DNA of 64,000 nucleotides from Verrucomicrobiota bacterium (lineage in GTDB: Bacteria > Verrucomicrobiota > Verrucomicrobiia > Opitutales > Opitutaceae): the NCBI GenBank assembly GCA_016235555.1, contig JACRKC010000114.1:62001-126000 (forward strand), given 5' to 3'. Below are positions 41,787 to 49,901 of the stretch, piece after piece. Within the stretch, counting starts at the first letter, position 1. Every line of letters starts with the position of its first letter. Under the pieces are notes generated by a model. That model had not been told where the DNA came from. It ran no database searches and saw only the letters and a list, made by a program, of their open reading frames with translations. A program made the translations under genes and the position numbers.

Positions 41787-43370
41787 ATGCACGCCACGGC
41801 GCTCATCGAAACAATCCTCCGCTACCGGCTCGACGCCGTCGCGTTGGTCGCGGTCACGGCCCTCGCCTGCCGGCTGTGCTGCGGCTACGTCCGTCGGCGC
41901 CACGCCGCGGCCGAGTTCGCCCTGAGCACCTGCTGGATGCTGGTTTCGCTGGCCGTGGTCGGCGCGCTGCTGACCGAGTGGCTCTCCGCCGTGTTCGAAG
42001 TCCCCGAGTCCGTGCGAACCGCCGGACTGTTTACCGTCCGCGTGCTGGCGTTCACCGGCGTGGGCAGCGTGATCGCCGTGCTGCTGGCCAGCGCCACGCT
42101 CGTGGCCCGCATGCGCGCCGAGATCCGCGAACACGCCGAGACCACCCGCCAGCTTCAAGCCGCCAAAACGGCGGCGGATGACGCCAACCGGGCCAAGAGC
42201 AATTTCCTCGCGGTGATGAGCCACGAAATCCGCACCCCCCTCAACGCCGTGATGGGTTTCGCCAACCTGCTCTCCGAGACCAAGCTCGATGAAGCCCAGC
42301 GCGGCTACCTTGCGACCATCACCGGCGAAGGCGGCCGGCTGACTTCGCTCATCAACGACATCCTCGATCTCTCCAAAATCGAGGAGGGCCGTCTCGCGCT
42401 CGAGCGCCTGCCCTTCGCGCCGTCCGAGACGGCGCATGAAGTGCTGCGCTTGCTCGGCCCGCGCGCGCAGGAGAAGAAAATCGACCTCCGGTTCGAGGCG
42501 CAGCTGGCGGGCCCGCTCCTCATCGCCGGCGACCCGCTGCGCTTCCGCCAGGTCATCCTCAATCTCGTCGACAACGCCCTCAAGTTCACGCCGCACGGTT
42601 CGGTCACACTCTTCCTCAACTGGCGCGAACCCGGGGACGGCGAAGCGCACGGTCACCTGCGGGTGCGCGTGCGCGACACCGGCATCGGCATCTCCCCGGA
42701 AAAGCAAAAATCGCTTTTCCAGATGTTCATGCAGGCCGATGCGTCAACCACCCGCCGCTATGGCGGCACCGGCCTCGGCCTCGCGATTTGCCACCGCCTT
42801 GTCGGCCTCATGGGTGGCGCGATTGCTGTGACCAGCCAGCCCGGCCAGGGCGCCGAGTTCGATTTCACGATTCCCGCCGCCGTGGTCGCGCTGCCCGAGG
42901 AGGAGGCGTCCACCATTCTCGAACCCGCCACCACGTCGGTTCATCGGCCGCGCGTGCTCGTCGTCGACGACATGGAGACGAACCGCTTTCTCCTGGAGGT
43001 CTTTCTCACCCGCAACGGCTTCGATCCGGAGCTGGCCGCCAGCGGCGAGGAGGCCATCCGCCTGGCGGCCGCGAAGCGCTACGATGCCATCCTGATGGAT
43101 CTGCACATGCCGGACCTCGACGGCTACGCCACCACCCAGCGTCTCCGGGCCGCCGAGCCACCGGGCACCCACACGCCGATCATCGCGCTCACCGCGAGCA
43201 TCGCGAAAGACACCCGACAGAAATGCCTCGCCGCCGGCATGGACGAGCACCTCACGAAGCCCCTCGATCTGCGGAAATTCAAGACTCTGCTCCAAAACTA
43301 CGTCGCGGCGGCGAAAGCCCCGACGCCCTCGGCGCCCCTCGCGCAGCCATCCACCGGCGCTCCGGCGTGA
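41787..43370 (+). CDS. Membrane hybrid histidine kinase with receiver domain
   Basis: A 527-residue kinase. Three hydrophobic segments at the N-terminus ([44 protein letters not shown]), no PAS or periplasmic domain, then HisKA with phospho-His146 ([14 protein letters not shown]), ATPase motifs [22 protein letters not shown] and [12 protein letters not shown], and a receiver with phospho-Asp438 ([13 protein letters not shown]) and [10 protein letters not shown]. Built like the TMAO/BarA-type hybrid kinases but with no Hpt domain, so phosphotransfer would need a partner elsewhere. ATG 41787 is preferred to GTG 41775. Confidence 0.93.
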   Translation: MHATALIETILRYRLDAVALVAVTALACRLCCGYVRRRHAAAEFALSTCWMLVSLAVVGALLTEWLSAVFEVPESVRTAGLFTVRVLAFTGVGSVIAVLLASATLVARMRAEIREHAETTRQLQAAKTAADDANRAKSNFLAVMSHEIRTPLNAVMGFANLLSETKLDEAQRGYLATITGEGGRLTSLINDILDLSKIEEGRLALERLPFAPSETAHEVLRLLGPRAQEKKIDLRFEAQLAGPLLIAGDPLRFRQVILNLVDNALKFTPHGSVTLFLNWREPGDGEAHGHLRVRVRDTGIGISPEKQKSLFQMFMQADASTTRRYGGTGLGLAICHRLVGLMGGAIAVTSQPGQGAEFDFTIPAAVVALPEEEASTILEPATTSVHRPRVLVVDDMETNRFLLEVFLTRNGFDPELAASGEEAIRLAAAKRYDAILMDLHMPDLDGYATTQRLRAAEPPGTHTPIIALTASIAKDTRQKCLAAGMDEHLTKPLDLRKFKTLLQNYVAAAKAPTPSAPLAQPSTGAPA

Positions 43371-43374
43371 AAGC

Positions 43375-43441
43375 AGGGCCGGTCTCCGACCGGCCCATCG
43401 AACACTTCTTCGGGTCCGTGGGCCGGTCTGAGACCGGCCCT
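43375..43441. repeat. GGGCCGGTC...GACCGGCCC palindromic repeat pair
   Basis: GGGCCGGTCTCCGACCGGCCC (head GCAG instead of GTAG) and GGGCCGGTCTGAGACCGGCC(C) flank a 25-bp spacer between convergent genes. The same hairpin word is at 22796-22819 and, inside a gene, at 36224-36250. Confidence 0.88.
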
Positions 43442-43470
43442 CTCCCAAGTCAGTCGTCCGCCCCCACCGC

Positions 43471-44961
43471 TCAGGTCGCCTTCGCCGCCGCCACGTAGCG
43501 GCCGATGATTCCGTCGAACGATCCGTTGGAAAAAAACGCCACGACCCGCGGCTTCTCCGCGAGATCCGCCGGCAGCGTGCGCCCGATCAGCTTGTCGAGG
43601 ATCGCGGCATTCGTCGGCGCATGGCAGGCCTCCACTCCCTGCGATTCCAAATGCTGCACCACGGCCTCCGGATCGAAGCGTTCGTCCTCGCGCAACCGGG
43701 CGGGCCGGTTGAGCGCGCCGATGAACACCTCGTCCGCCTGCGCCAGCGCCCGCATGATCGCATCCTGCATGGTGCGCCGCGACGTGGTGTTGGTGCGCGG
43801 CTCGAACACCGCCGCGAGCAGCGAGCCCGGATAACGCGCGCGCAGCGACTGGAGTGTTTCCGCGAGCGCCGTCGGGTGATGCCCGAAATCCTCGATCACC
43901 GTCAGCTTCGGCGTGCCGAGCAGCACCTCCTGCCGGCGTTTCACGCCGCGGAAATTCGCCAGCGCCCCGAGCGCGAGGCCCGTCGGATCGTCCGTAGGTC
44001 GGGCTTTATGCCCGACATCGGGCAGTGTCGGAGATGAACCCCGATCTACGTCGTCCGCCAATATGAGTCCGGCCGCGGTCGCCGCCATCGCCGCGTTGCG
44101 CGCATTGAACAGCCCCGGCAGCGCCCATTTTACCTCCGCCCATCGCGTGCCTTTCCAGACCAGCGTGAAGCTCGCACCCGCCGCCGACTCCGCGAAATCG
44201 ACGATGCGCGTGTCGCACGCCTCGCCCGTGCCCACGGTCACGACGCGCGTCCACGGCGTCGGCCCGAGCGCGCGCAGGTTGCCGTCGTCGCCATTCATCA
44301 CGATCCACCCGTTGCGCGGCACGATGCGCACGAGGTGCGTGAACGTCCGCTGCACATCCACGAGATCGCGGAAGATGTCCGCGTGATCGAACTCCAGGTT
44401 GTTCAGCACCGCGACGTGCGGCGCGTAGTGGATGAACTTGCTGCGCTTGTCGAAGAACGCGCTGTCATACTCGTCCCCCTCGATCACAAACGGATCCGCC
44501 GCCGCGCCGAGGTGCGCGCCCACCGGCGGATCCTGCGGCACACCGCCGATGAGAAATCCCGGATCGCGCCCCGCCGCGCGCAGCAGAAACGCCGCGAGCG
44601 AGGTCGTCGTCGTCTTGCCGTGCGTGCCGCACACGACGACGTTGCGCCGCCGCCGCAGCACGTGGTCGTGCAGCATCGCGGGCAGCGACGTGCACGGAAA
44701 CGCTCGCCTCTCCCACAACCATTCGATCTCGGCGTTGCCGCGCGACATCGCGTTGCCCACCACGACGAGATCGGGCGCGAGTTTTTCCAGCCGCGCGGGA
44801 TCGTAGCCCTCGTGCAGCGCGATGCCCGCCGCGGCGAGCACGGTGCTCATGGGCGGATAGACGTTCGTGTCGGAGCCGAGCACCTCGTGCCCCGAGGCGC
44901 GCGCAAGAAGTGCGGCATTGCCCATCGCCGTGCCGCAGATGCCGAGGAAATAGATGCGCAT
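43471..44961 (-). CDS. mpl: UDP-N-acetylmuramate:L-alanyl-gamma-D-glutamyl-meso-diaminopimelate ligase Mpl
   Basis: A 496-residue Mur ligase that re-attaches recycled murein tripeptide to UDP-MurNAc. The start MRIYFLGICGTAMGNAALLA and the P-loop CGTHGKTTTT at 111-120 are Mpl-like rather than MurC-like; EGDEYDSAFFDKRSKF is the Mpl signature, followed by NNLEFDHADIF, NARNAAMA, FRGVKRRQE and DFGHHPTA. Around residues 304-325 there are 21 extra residues coded by a GTAG palindrome (43994-44049). Without them the family sequence reads straight on (ILADDPTG). Frame is kept, so the enzyme is presumably active with an added loop. Confidence 0.93.
   Translation of the reverse strand: MRIYFLGICGTAMGNAALLARASGHEVLGSDTNVYPPMSTVLAAAGIALHEGYDPARLEKLAPDLVVVGNAMSRGNAEIEWLWERRAFPCTSLPAMLHDHVLRRRRNVVVCGTHGKTTTTSLAAFLLRAAGRDPGFLIGGVPQDPPVGAHLGAAADPFVIEGDEYDSAFFDKRSKFIHYAPHVAVLNNLEFDHADIFRDLVDVQRTFTHLVRIVPRNGWIVMNGDDGNLRALGPTPWTRVVTVGTGEACDTRIVDFAESAAGASFTLVWKGTRWAEVKWALPGLFNARNAAMAATAAGLILADDVDRGSSPTLPDVGHKARPTDDPTGLALGALANFRGVKRRQEVLLGTPKLTVIEDFGHHPTALAETLQSLRARYPGSLLAAVFEPRTNTTSRRTMQDAIMRALAQADEVFIGALNRPARLREDERFDPEAVVQHLESQGVEACHAPTNAAILDKLIGRTLPADLAEKPRVVAFFSNGSFDGIIGRYVAAAKAT
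43988..44056. repeat. GTAG...CTAC palindrome inserted in mpl, with 6-bp flanking repeats
   Basis: GTAG at 43994 and CTAC ending at 44049 bound a 56-bp element with hairpin GTCGGGCTTTATGCCCGAC and a second arm TCGGAGATGAACCCCGA. TCGTCC stands on both sides (43988-43993 and 44051-44056). The distance between the two copies is 63 bp, exactly 21 codons. Confidence 0.9.
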
Positions 44962-45005
44962 GAAGTTTTGTTGCGCGGTGCCGCGCGAGAATCCACACGA
45001 AAACC

Positions 45006-47048
45006 ATGCTTCGACGCCTGTCCCCCATCGGCCTCGCCCTCCTGATCGCGTTCGCCCGCGCGCAGACCGCCCCGGAGAGCCCGGTCAAACTCGCCGAGTT
45101 CGTCGTCACCCCCAGCCAGTTCGGCGTCGCCGATCAGCGCAGCGCCTCGCTGGCCTCGCTCACGAGCACCGAACTCGACACCCTGCCGCAGGTGGGCGAC
45201 GACCTCTTCCGCTCCATCGCGCGCCTGCCGGGGCTCTCCGCCGCCGACTTCACCGCGTCGTTCTGGGTGCGCGGCGCGCCCAATTCCCAGGTCCTCGCCC
45301 GCCTCGACGGCGCGCAGCTCATCGAACCCTTTCACCTCAAGGACGTCGACGGCGCCCTTTCCATCATCGATCCGCGCAGCATCAGCCGGCTCGATCTGAT
45401 CACGGGCGGTTTCGGCGCCGACTACGGCGACCGGCAGGCCGGCGTGCTCACGCTCGACACCCGCACGCCCACCCGCAAGCGCACCGGCCTCGAACTCAGC
45501 CTCACCGGCGTGGGCGCACACAGCGAGGGGGTGTTCGCCGCCAACCGCGGTCGTTGGCTCGTCTCCGCGCGCCGCGGTTATCCCGACATCGCGCTGCGGG
45601 TCGCCCATCGCGACGACGAGGTGAGCCCGCGCTACTACGACGCCTTCGCCAAGGTCGAATACGAGCCCGCGGCCGGCCACACGCTGTCGTTTCACGTGCT
45701 CCACGCTGGCGACACCTTTCGCTACCACCGCAAGAACAACCCCGACCTCGTCTCCGACTACGACAGCGATTACGCGTGGGCGCGTTGGCGCGGTGCCGCC
45801 GGTCCGCAGCTCAACGGCGAGGCCGTGCTCGCGTTCACCCGTCTCACCTGGGGCCGCAACGGCGCCGGCACAATGGACGGTTATCCGTTTTTCCTGCGCG
45901 ACCACCGGTCCCTGCGGCAGGTCAGCCTGCGCAACGACTGGTCGCTCACCCTCGGCGAGCGCGCCTTGGTGCGCAGCGGATTCGAAGCCGCGACCGGCTC
46001 CGCGCGTTACAACTACGGTTTCTCGCACCAATTCAACTCCGTCAGCGCCGGCCGCCAGATCGTCGTCACCGACACCCGCTCCGTCGCGCCCAACCCCGAT
46101 GGCGACACGCTCGGCGCCTTCGTCGCGGCACGCGTCCAACCGCTCGGCGCTCTCGTGCTGGAGCCCGGCCTCCGCTTCGACCGCCACACCGCCTCGCGCG
46201 ACCGCGACGTGAGCCCGCGCTTCAACGCCGCGCTCCCGCTCGGCCGCGCCACCCTGCGCGCCGCCTGGGGCCTCTATTTCCAATCGCAGGGCCTGCACGA
46301 ACTCGCCGCCAACGCCGGCGACACCCGTTTCTACCGCTCCGAGCAGGCCGAGCACCGCGTGCTCAGCGTCGAAACTCCCCTCGCCCGCGGGCTCGGCCTG
46401 CGCGTCGAGGCTTACGAACGCCTCATGACCCACGTCCGCCCGCGCTGGGAGAACCTCGACAACGCCTACGACCTCTTCCCCGAGGCCCAGGACGACCGCG
46501 TGCGCCTCAACCCGTCGCGGGGCCGGGCCCGGGGCGTCGAATTCCTCCTCACCGGCCGGGCCGCCTCCCGCCTCACCTGGAACGCCACCTACGCCCTCGC
46601 CCGGGCCGAGGAACTCCTCGTCGGACGCTGGACCCCGCGCGCCCGCGACCAGCGCCACACGTTCTACGTCGACACCACCTACACCCCCAGCCCGCGCTGG
46701 CAGTTCAGCGCCGCGTGGCAATATCACTCCGGCAATCCCACCACCGACGTCGCCTACTCGCTCGCCACCCTCACCAACGGCCGCCGCGTCCTCGTCTCCG
46801 CCAACGACCCCATCTACGGCCTGCGCCTCCCCGGCTACCACCGGCTGGACGCCCGATTGACCCGGAAAATCACCCTAGCCCGCGGCGAGCTCCGCCTCTT
46901 CCTCGACGTGTTCAACGCCTACGACCGCGACAACCTCGTCGGCTACGACCACAACGTCGTCGTGTCCGGCACTACAGTCACCGACACCCGCAAACCCCGG
47001 AAGCAGCTCCCGCTCCTCCCCAGCGTCGGCGGTAGCTGGGAATTCTAA
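45006..47048 (+). CDS. TonB-dependent receptor
   Basis: A 680-residue outer membrane receptor. Signal peptide 1-19 (ends ARAQ), a plug domain from about 25 to 150 (VKLAEFVVTPSQF, LFRSIARLPGL, FWVRGAPNSQVLARLDG, RLDLITGGFGADYGDRQAGVL) and a long beta-barrel ending in the usual terminal Phe (VGGSWEF). It takes up a ligand with energy from TonB-ExbBD. No carboxypeptidase-like N-terminal domain is seen. Divergent from mpl with only 44 bp between, so the two promoters must overlap. The adaptor gene starts 73 bp downstream. Confidence 0.9.
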   Translation: MLRRLSPIGLALLIAFARAQTAPESPVKLAEFVVTPSQFGVADQRSASLASLTSTELDTLPQVGDDLFRSIARLPGLSAADFTASFWVRGAPNSQVLARLDGAQLIEPFHLKDVDGALSIIDPRSISRLDLITGGFGADYGDRQAGVLTLDTRTPTRKRTGLELSLTGVGAHSEGVFAANRGRWLVSARRGYPDIALRVAHRDDEVSPRYYDAFAKVEYEPAAGHTLSFHVLHAGDTFRYHRKNNPDLVSDYDSDYAWARWRGAAGPQLNGEAVLAFTRLTWGRNGAGTMDGYPFFLRDHRSLRQVSLRNDWSLTLGERALVRSGFEAATGSARYNYGFSHQFNSVSAGRQIVVTDTRSVAPNPDGDTLGAFVAARVQPLGALVLEPGLRFDRHTASRDRDVSPRFNAALPLGRATLRAAWGLYFQSQGLHELAANAGDTRFYRSEQAEHRVLSVETPLARGLGLRVEAYERLMTHVRPRWENLDNAYDLFPEAQDDRVRLNPSRGRARGVEFLLTGRAASRLTWNATYALARAEELLVGRWTPRARDQRHTFYVDTTYTPSPRWQFSAAWQYHSGNPTTDVAYSLATLTNGRRVLVSANDPIYGLRLPGYHRLDARLTRKITLARGELRLFLDVFNAYDRDNLVGYDHNVVVSGTTVTDTRKPRKQLPLLPSVGGSWEF

Positions 47049-47121
47049 TGCGGCGAAAAATTTTCCGACTTCCTGCCGGCCGCTTGTTTCCATACGCCTT
47101 TTTCTCCGTCATTAGGAACTC

Positions 47122-48354
47122 ATGTCAGACCCTAGAAAACCCCGCTGGATCAAACGCACCGTCAAGCTCGTCATCACCCTCGTCGTCTTGGCCGCGCTCG
47201 GCTGGGGCGGCCGGTGGGGCTGGCAGAAACTCAGCCCGGGCCTGTTCGGCAGCCGGCGCGTCGAGAAGATGCCCACCTCCAAGACGCGCATCGCTTCCAT
47301 CTCCGAGGAGATCATCGCCGTCGGTCGCGTGCGCGCCGTGTTTTCCACCGAGCTTCGCTCCGAGATCAACGGTCGCATCGTCAAGATCGTCGCCGTCGAC
47401 GGACAGGCGGTGAAGAAAGACGACGAAATCCTCCGGCTCGACCAGACGGACATCCTCACCCAGTTGCAGGAAGCCGAGCGCAGCATCGAGGCCGCCAAAC
47501 TCCGCGCCGAGCGCGCCAAGGCCGACTTCGCCCGGCAAAAAGCCCTGCGCGATTCCGGCCTCATCACGGCCAAGGATTTCGACGAGGCCCGCATCACCTT
47601 TTCGCTCGCCGAAAACGACAACCGCATCTTCGAGGCCCGCGCCGCCAACCTCCGCGACAAACTCACCAAGACCATCATCCGCGCCCCCCATAACGGCACC
47701 CTCCTCCTCCGCGACCTCACCGAGGGCCAGGTCATCACCGGCGCGGCGGCCCAGAACGGCGGCATGCTCCTCGGCGAAGTCGCCGACCTCTCCGTGCTCA
47801 TGGTCCGCACCAACATCAACGAAATCGACGTCGCCCGCCTCAAAGTCAGCGACGCCGCCCGCGTGCGCGTCGATTCCATCCGCAGCATGATCGTCAACGG
47901 CACGATCAAGCGCATCTCCACCAGCGCCACCGACAGCAGCGTGGACCGCACCCGCATCTTCCCCGTCGACGTCGTGCTCGAAAACGCCACCGACCGCATC
48001 CGCCCCGGCATGTCCGCCACCGTGTTTGTCACCCTCGCGCACGTGGAAAACGCCCTGACGCTCCCGCTCGCCGGCGTGTTTTCCACCGCCGAGGCGGTGC
48101 GTTACGTCTTTGTCGCAAAAGGCGAGCGTTTCGAGGTTCGCGAAATCGAAGCCGGCATCGCCGACAACCGCCGGGTGCAGGTGCTTTCCGGTCTGGAGGA
48201 CAACGAGGAGGTCGCGCTCACCCGTCCCCTGGAGTTCGACGGCGAGATTCCCGCCGGCGCCCAACCCGTCGTCCCCACCAAGCCCAAGGGCGCCGCCGGC
48301 GGCCCGTCCCTGGGGCCTCCCGGCGGCGGTCGGTCCCGCGGTCGCGGCAACTAA
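47122..48354 (+). CDS. Periplasmic adaptor subunit (membrane fusion protein)
   Basis: A 410-residue HlyD/MacA-family adaptor. One N-terminal membrane helix (about 13-32), lipoyl-like halves (RSEINGRIVKIVAVDGQAV, quoted in part, and IIRAPHNGTLLLRDLTEGQ), a helical hairpin (about 100-165), a beta-barrel and a membrane-proximal domain. It lies 9 bp before a MacB-like permease, and no ATPase gene follows; the MacB-type ATPase at 29286 could serve both pairs. Confidence 0.9.
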   Translation: MSDPRKPRWIKRTVKLVITLVVLAALGWGGRWGWQKLSPGLFGSRRVEKMPTSKTRIASISEEIIAVGRVRAVFSTELRSEINGRIVKIVAVDGQAVKKDDEILRLDQTDILTQLQEAERSIEAAKLRAERAKADFARQKALRDSGLITAKDFDEARITFSLAENDNRIFEARAANLRDKLTKTIIRAPHNGTLLLRDLTEGQVITGAAAQNGGMLLGEVADLSVLMVRTNINEIDVARLKVSDAARVRVDSIRSMIVNGTIKRISTSATDSSVDRTRIFPVDVVLENATDRIRPGMSATVFVTLAHVENALTLPLAGVFSTAEAVRYVFVAKGERFEVREIEAGIADNRRVQVLSGLEDNEEVALTRPLEFDGEIPAGAQPVVPTKPKGAAGGPSLGPPGGGRSRGRGN

Positions 48355-48363
48355 TCCCCCGTC

Positions 48364-49599
48364 ATGCGGCTGATCTGGATGGGAATTGTCAGCGGGTGCG
48401 GCGAAGTTTGGGCTCACAAACTCCGCTCGTTTCTCACGCTCTTCGGCATCGTGCTCGGGGCCGCCGCGCTCGTCGGCATGATCGGCGTCGTCAACGGCCT
48501 GCTCCGCAGTTGGGAGATCATGATCTACGAAACCGGCGGCATCGAGCGCATCACCGTCAACGCCGGCCCCGCCCCGGAAGCCCAGCGCGAGAAAGCCGCG
48601 CTGTCCCCGGGCCGCACGCTCAACGACGTCGACGCCATCCTCGCCGCCGTACCCCTCGCCCGCCGCGTTTCCGCCGAGGTGCAGATTCCCGGCGGCGCCC
48701 GGCTCTATTTCCAGGGCAACGCCAGCACGCAGCTTGTGCGCGGCGTGCTGCCCGCGACGTTCATCATGGACCGTTTCGAGGTCGCCCAAGGCCGCCTCAT
48801 CGGCGAACTCGACCTCGAACTCCAGACGCAGGTGTGCGTCATCGGCATCTACGTCGCCCAAAATCTCTTTCGCCGCGGGATCGACCCGCTCGGCCGCGTC
48901 ATCACGATCAATGGCCAGCCCTTCACCGTCGTCGGTGTCCTCAAGGACTACACCGCCAGCGGTTCCGGCGGCGGCCGCGTCAGCTCGAAAAACTACTCCG
49001 TCTTCATCCCGCTCACCACCGCGCAGACCCTTTACCGCATCGACGAAAACGTCGACACCATCAGCGTCCAGCTCGCCGACATCGAGGACATGCCCCACGC
49101 CCTCGAGCAGGTGAAAAACGTGCTCACCCAGACGCACCGCGGCATTCAGGACATCCGGCTCGAAACCCGCGAAGACCTCCTCCGCAGTTTTCAGAAGACC
49201 CGCGACAGCTACTTCGTCTCCCTCGGTGGCGTCGCGGCGATCGGCCTCATCGTCGGCGGCATCGGCATCATGAACGTCATGCTCGCCTCCATCAGCGAGC
49301 GCGTCCGCGAGATCGGCGTCCGCCGCGCGCTCGGTGCGACGCGCATGGACATCCTCGTGCAGATCCTCTCCGAATCCATCACCCTCGCGATGGCCGGCGG
49401 CGTGCTCGGGCTGTTTGCCAGTGTGGGCCTGATTCTGATCCTGCAAGTCTTCGCCTTGGAATCCAACCGCCCGGTCCTCTCCGTGTGGGCGATGGCCATC
49501 GGCATCGGATCGAGCGCGGTGGTCGGCGTCCTTGCCGGCCTCTACCCCGCCGTCCGCGCCTCACGTCTGCCCGTGGTGGAAGCGCTGCGCACGGATTGA
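48364..49599 (+). CDS. MacB-like ABC transporter permease
   Basis: A 411-residue permease of the MacB/FtsX type. N-terminal helix (LTLFGIVLGAAALVGMIGVV) after the KLRS motif, a periplasmic MacB_PCD domain (about 45-270), and three C-terminal helices with VGGIGIMNVMLASISERVREIGVRRALGA (key part ERVREIGVRRALGA). Homologous in layout to the permease at 30069 but clearly different in sequence. Operon partner: the adaptor at 47122. Confidence 0.93.
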   Translation: MRLIWMGIVSGCGEVWAHKLRSFLTLFGIVLGAAALVGMIGVVNGLLRSWEIMIYETGGIERITVNAGPAPEAQREKAALSPGRTLNDVDAILAAVPLARRVSAEVQIPGGARLYFQGNASTQLVRGVLPATFIMDRFEVAQGRLIGELDLELQTQVCVIGIYVAQNLFRRGIDPLGRVITINGQPFTVVGVLKDYTASGSGGGRVSSKNYSVFIPLTTAQTLYRIDENVDTISVQLADIEDMPHALEQVKNVLTQTHRGIQDIRLETREDLLRSFQKTRDSYFVSLGGVAAIGLIVGGIGIMNVMLASISERVREIGVRRALGATRMDILVQILSESITLAMAGGVLGLFASVGLILILQVFALESNRPVLSVWAMAIGIGSSAVVGVLAGLYPAVRASRLPVVEALRTD

Positions 49600-49829
49600 T
49601 ACACAACGTCCCGTAGCTTTCCGACTTTCCGTTGTAGGCCCGCCCGCTGGGCGGGCCTACCGTCCAAAAGCACGGTGATGTTGGTATGAGCTTTCGGCGT
49701 TGAGCGTCCACGCGCAACTCGCAGCGGGGCGCGGCTGCCCTCGTGTCCGGCCATACCTTCCGCCATATCGACGATGTCTTCCGCAAGGAAGCCGGTGGCA
49801 CCACGAAACACGATCACCCGGGCAGACAT
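49542..49829 (-). CDS. Doubtful small frame in the gap before priA
   Basis: A 95-codon frame starts with ATG 49829 (MSARVIVFRGATGFLAEDIV) and could be a small hypothetical protein. The middle (DGRPAQRAGLQ) is coded by the palindrome at 49634-49660 and the end is antisense to the permease gene. I do not recognise it; only the first 55 residues look protein-like. It may be a decayed gene into which a palindrome landed. Otherwise the 302-bp stretch 49600-49901 holds nothing I can name. Confidence 0.25.
   Translation of the reverse strand: MSARVIVFRGATGFLAEDIVDMAEGMAGHEGSRAPLRVARGRSTPKAHTNITVLLDGRPAQRAGLQRKVGKLRDVVYQSVRSASTTGRREARTAG
49634..49660. repeat. Perfect 27-bp GTAG...CTAC palindrome
   Basis: GTAGGCCCGCCC, a 3-base loop GCT, then GGGCGGGCCTAC: the simplest single-hairpin form of the element, with both conserved ends. 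It lies 35 bp after the permease stop and could also act as a terminator hairpin, though no T-run follows. Confidence 0.92.
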
Positions 49830-49901
49830 CGTGGCGCCTCTGCCTGAAATAGCTCTGGATCTCGCCTGCGGCGGGCCCGTCGAACCGTCATTTGCGATCC
49901 C

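Noticed and set aside
47125-49446. A 773-codon minus-strand frame opposite the adaptor and permease
   Set aside because: Same reason: both plus-strand genes are unambiguous and the antisense product has only acidic low-complexity sequence.
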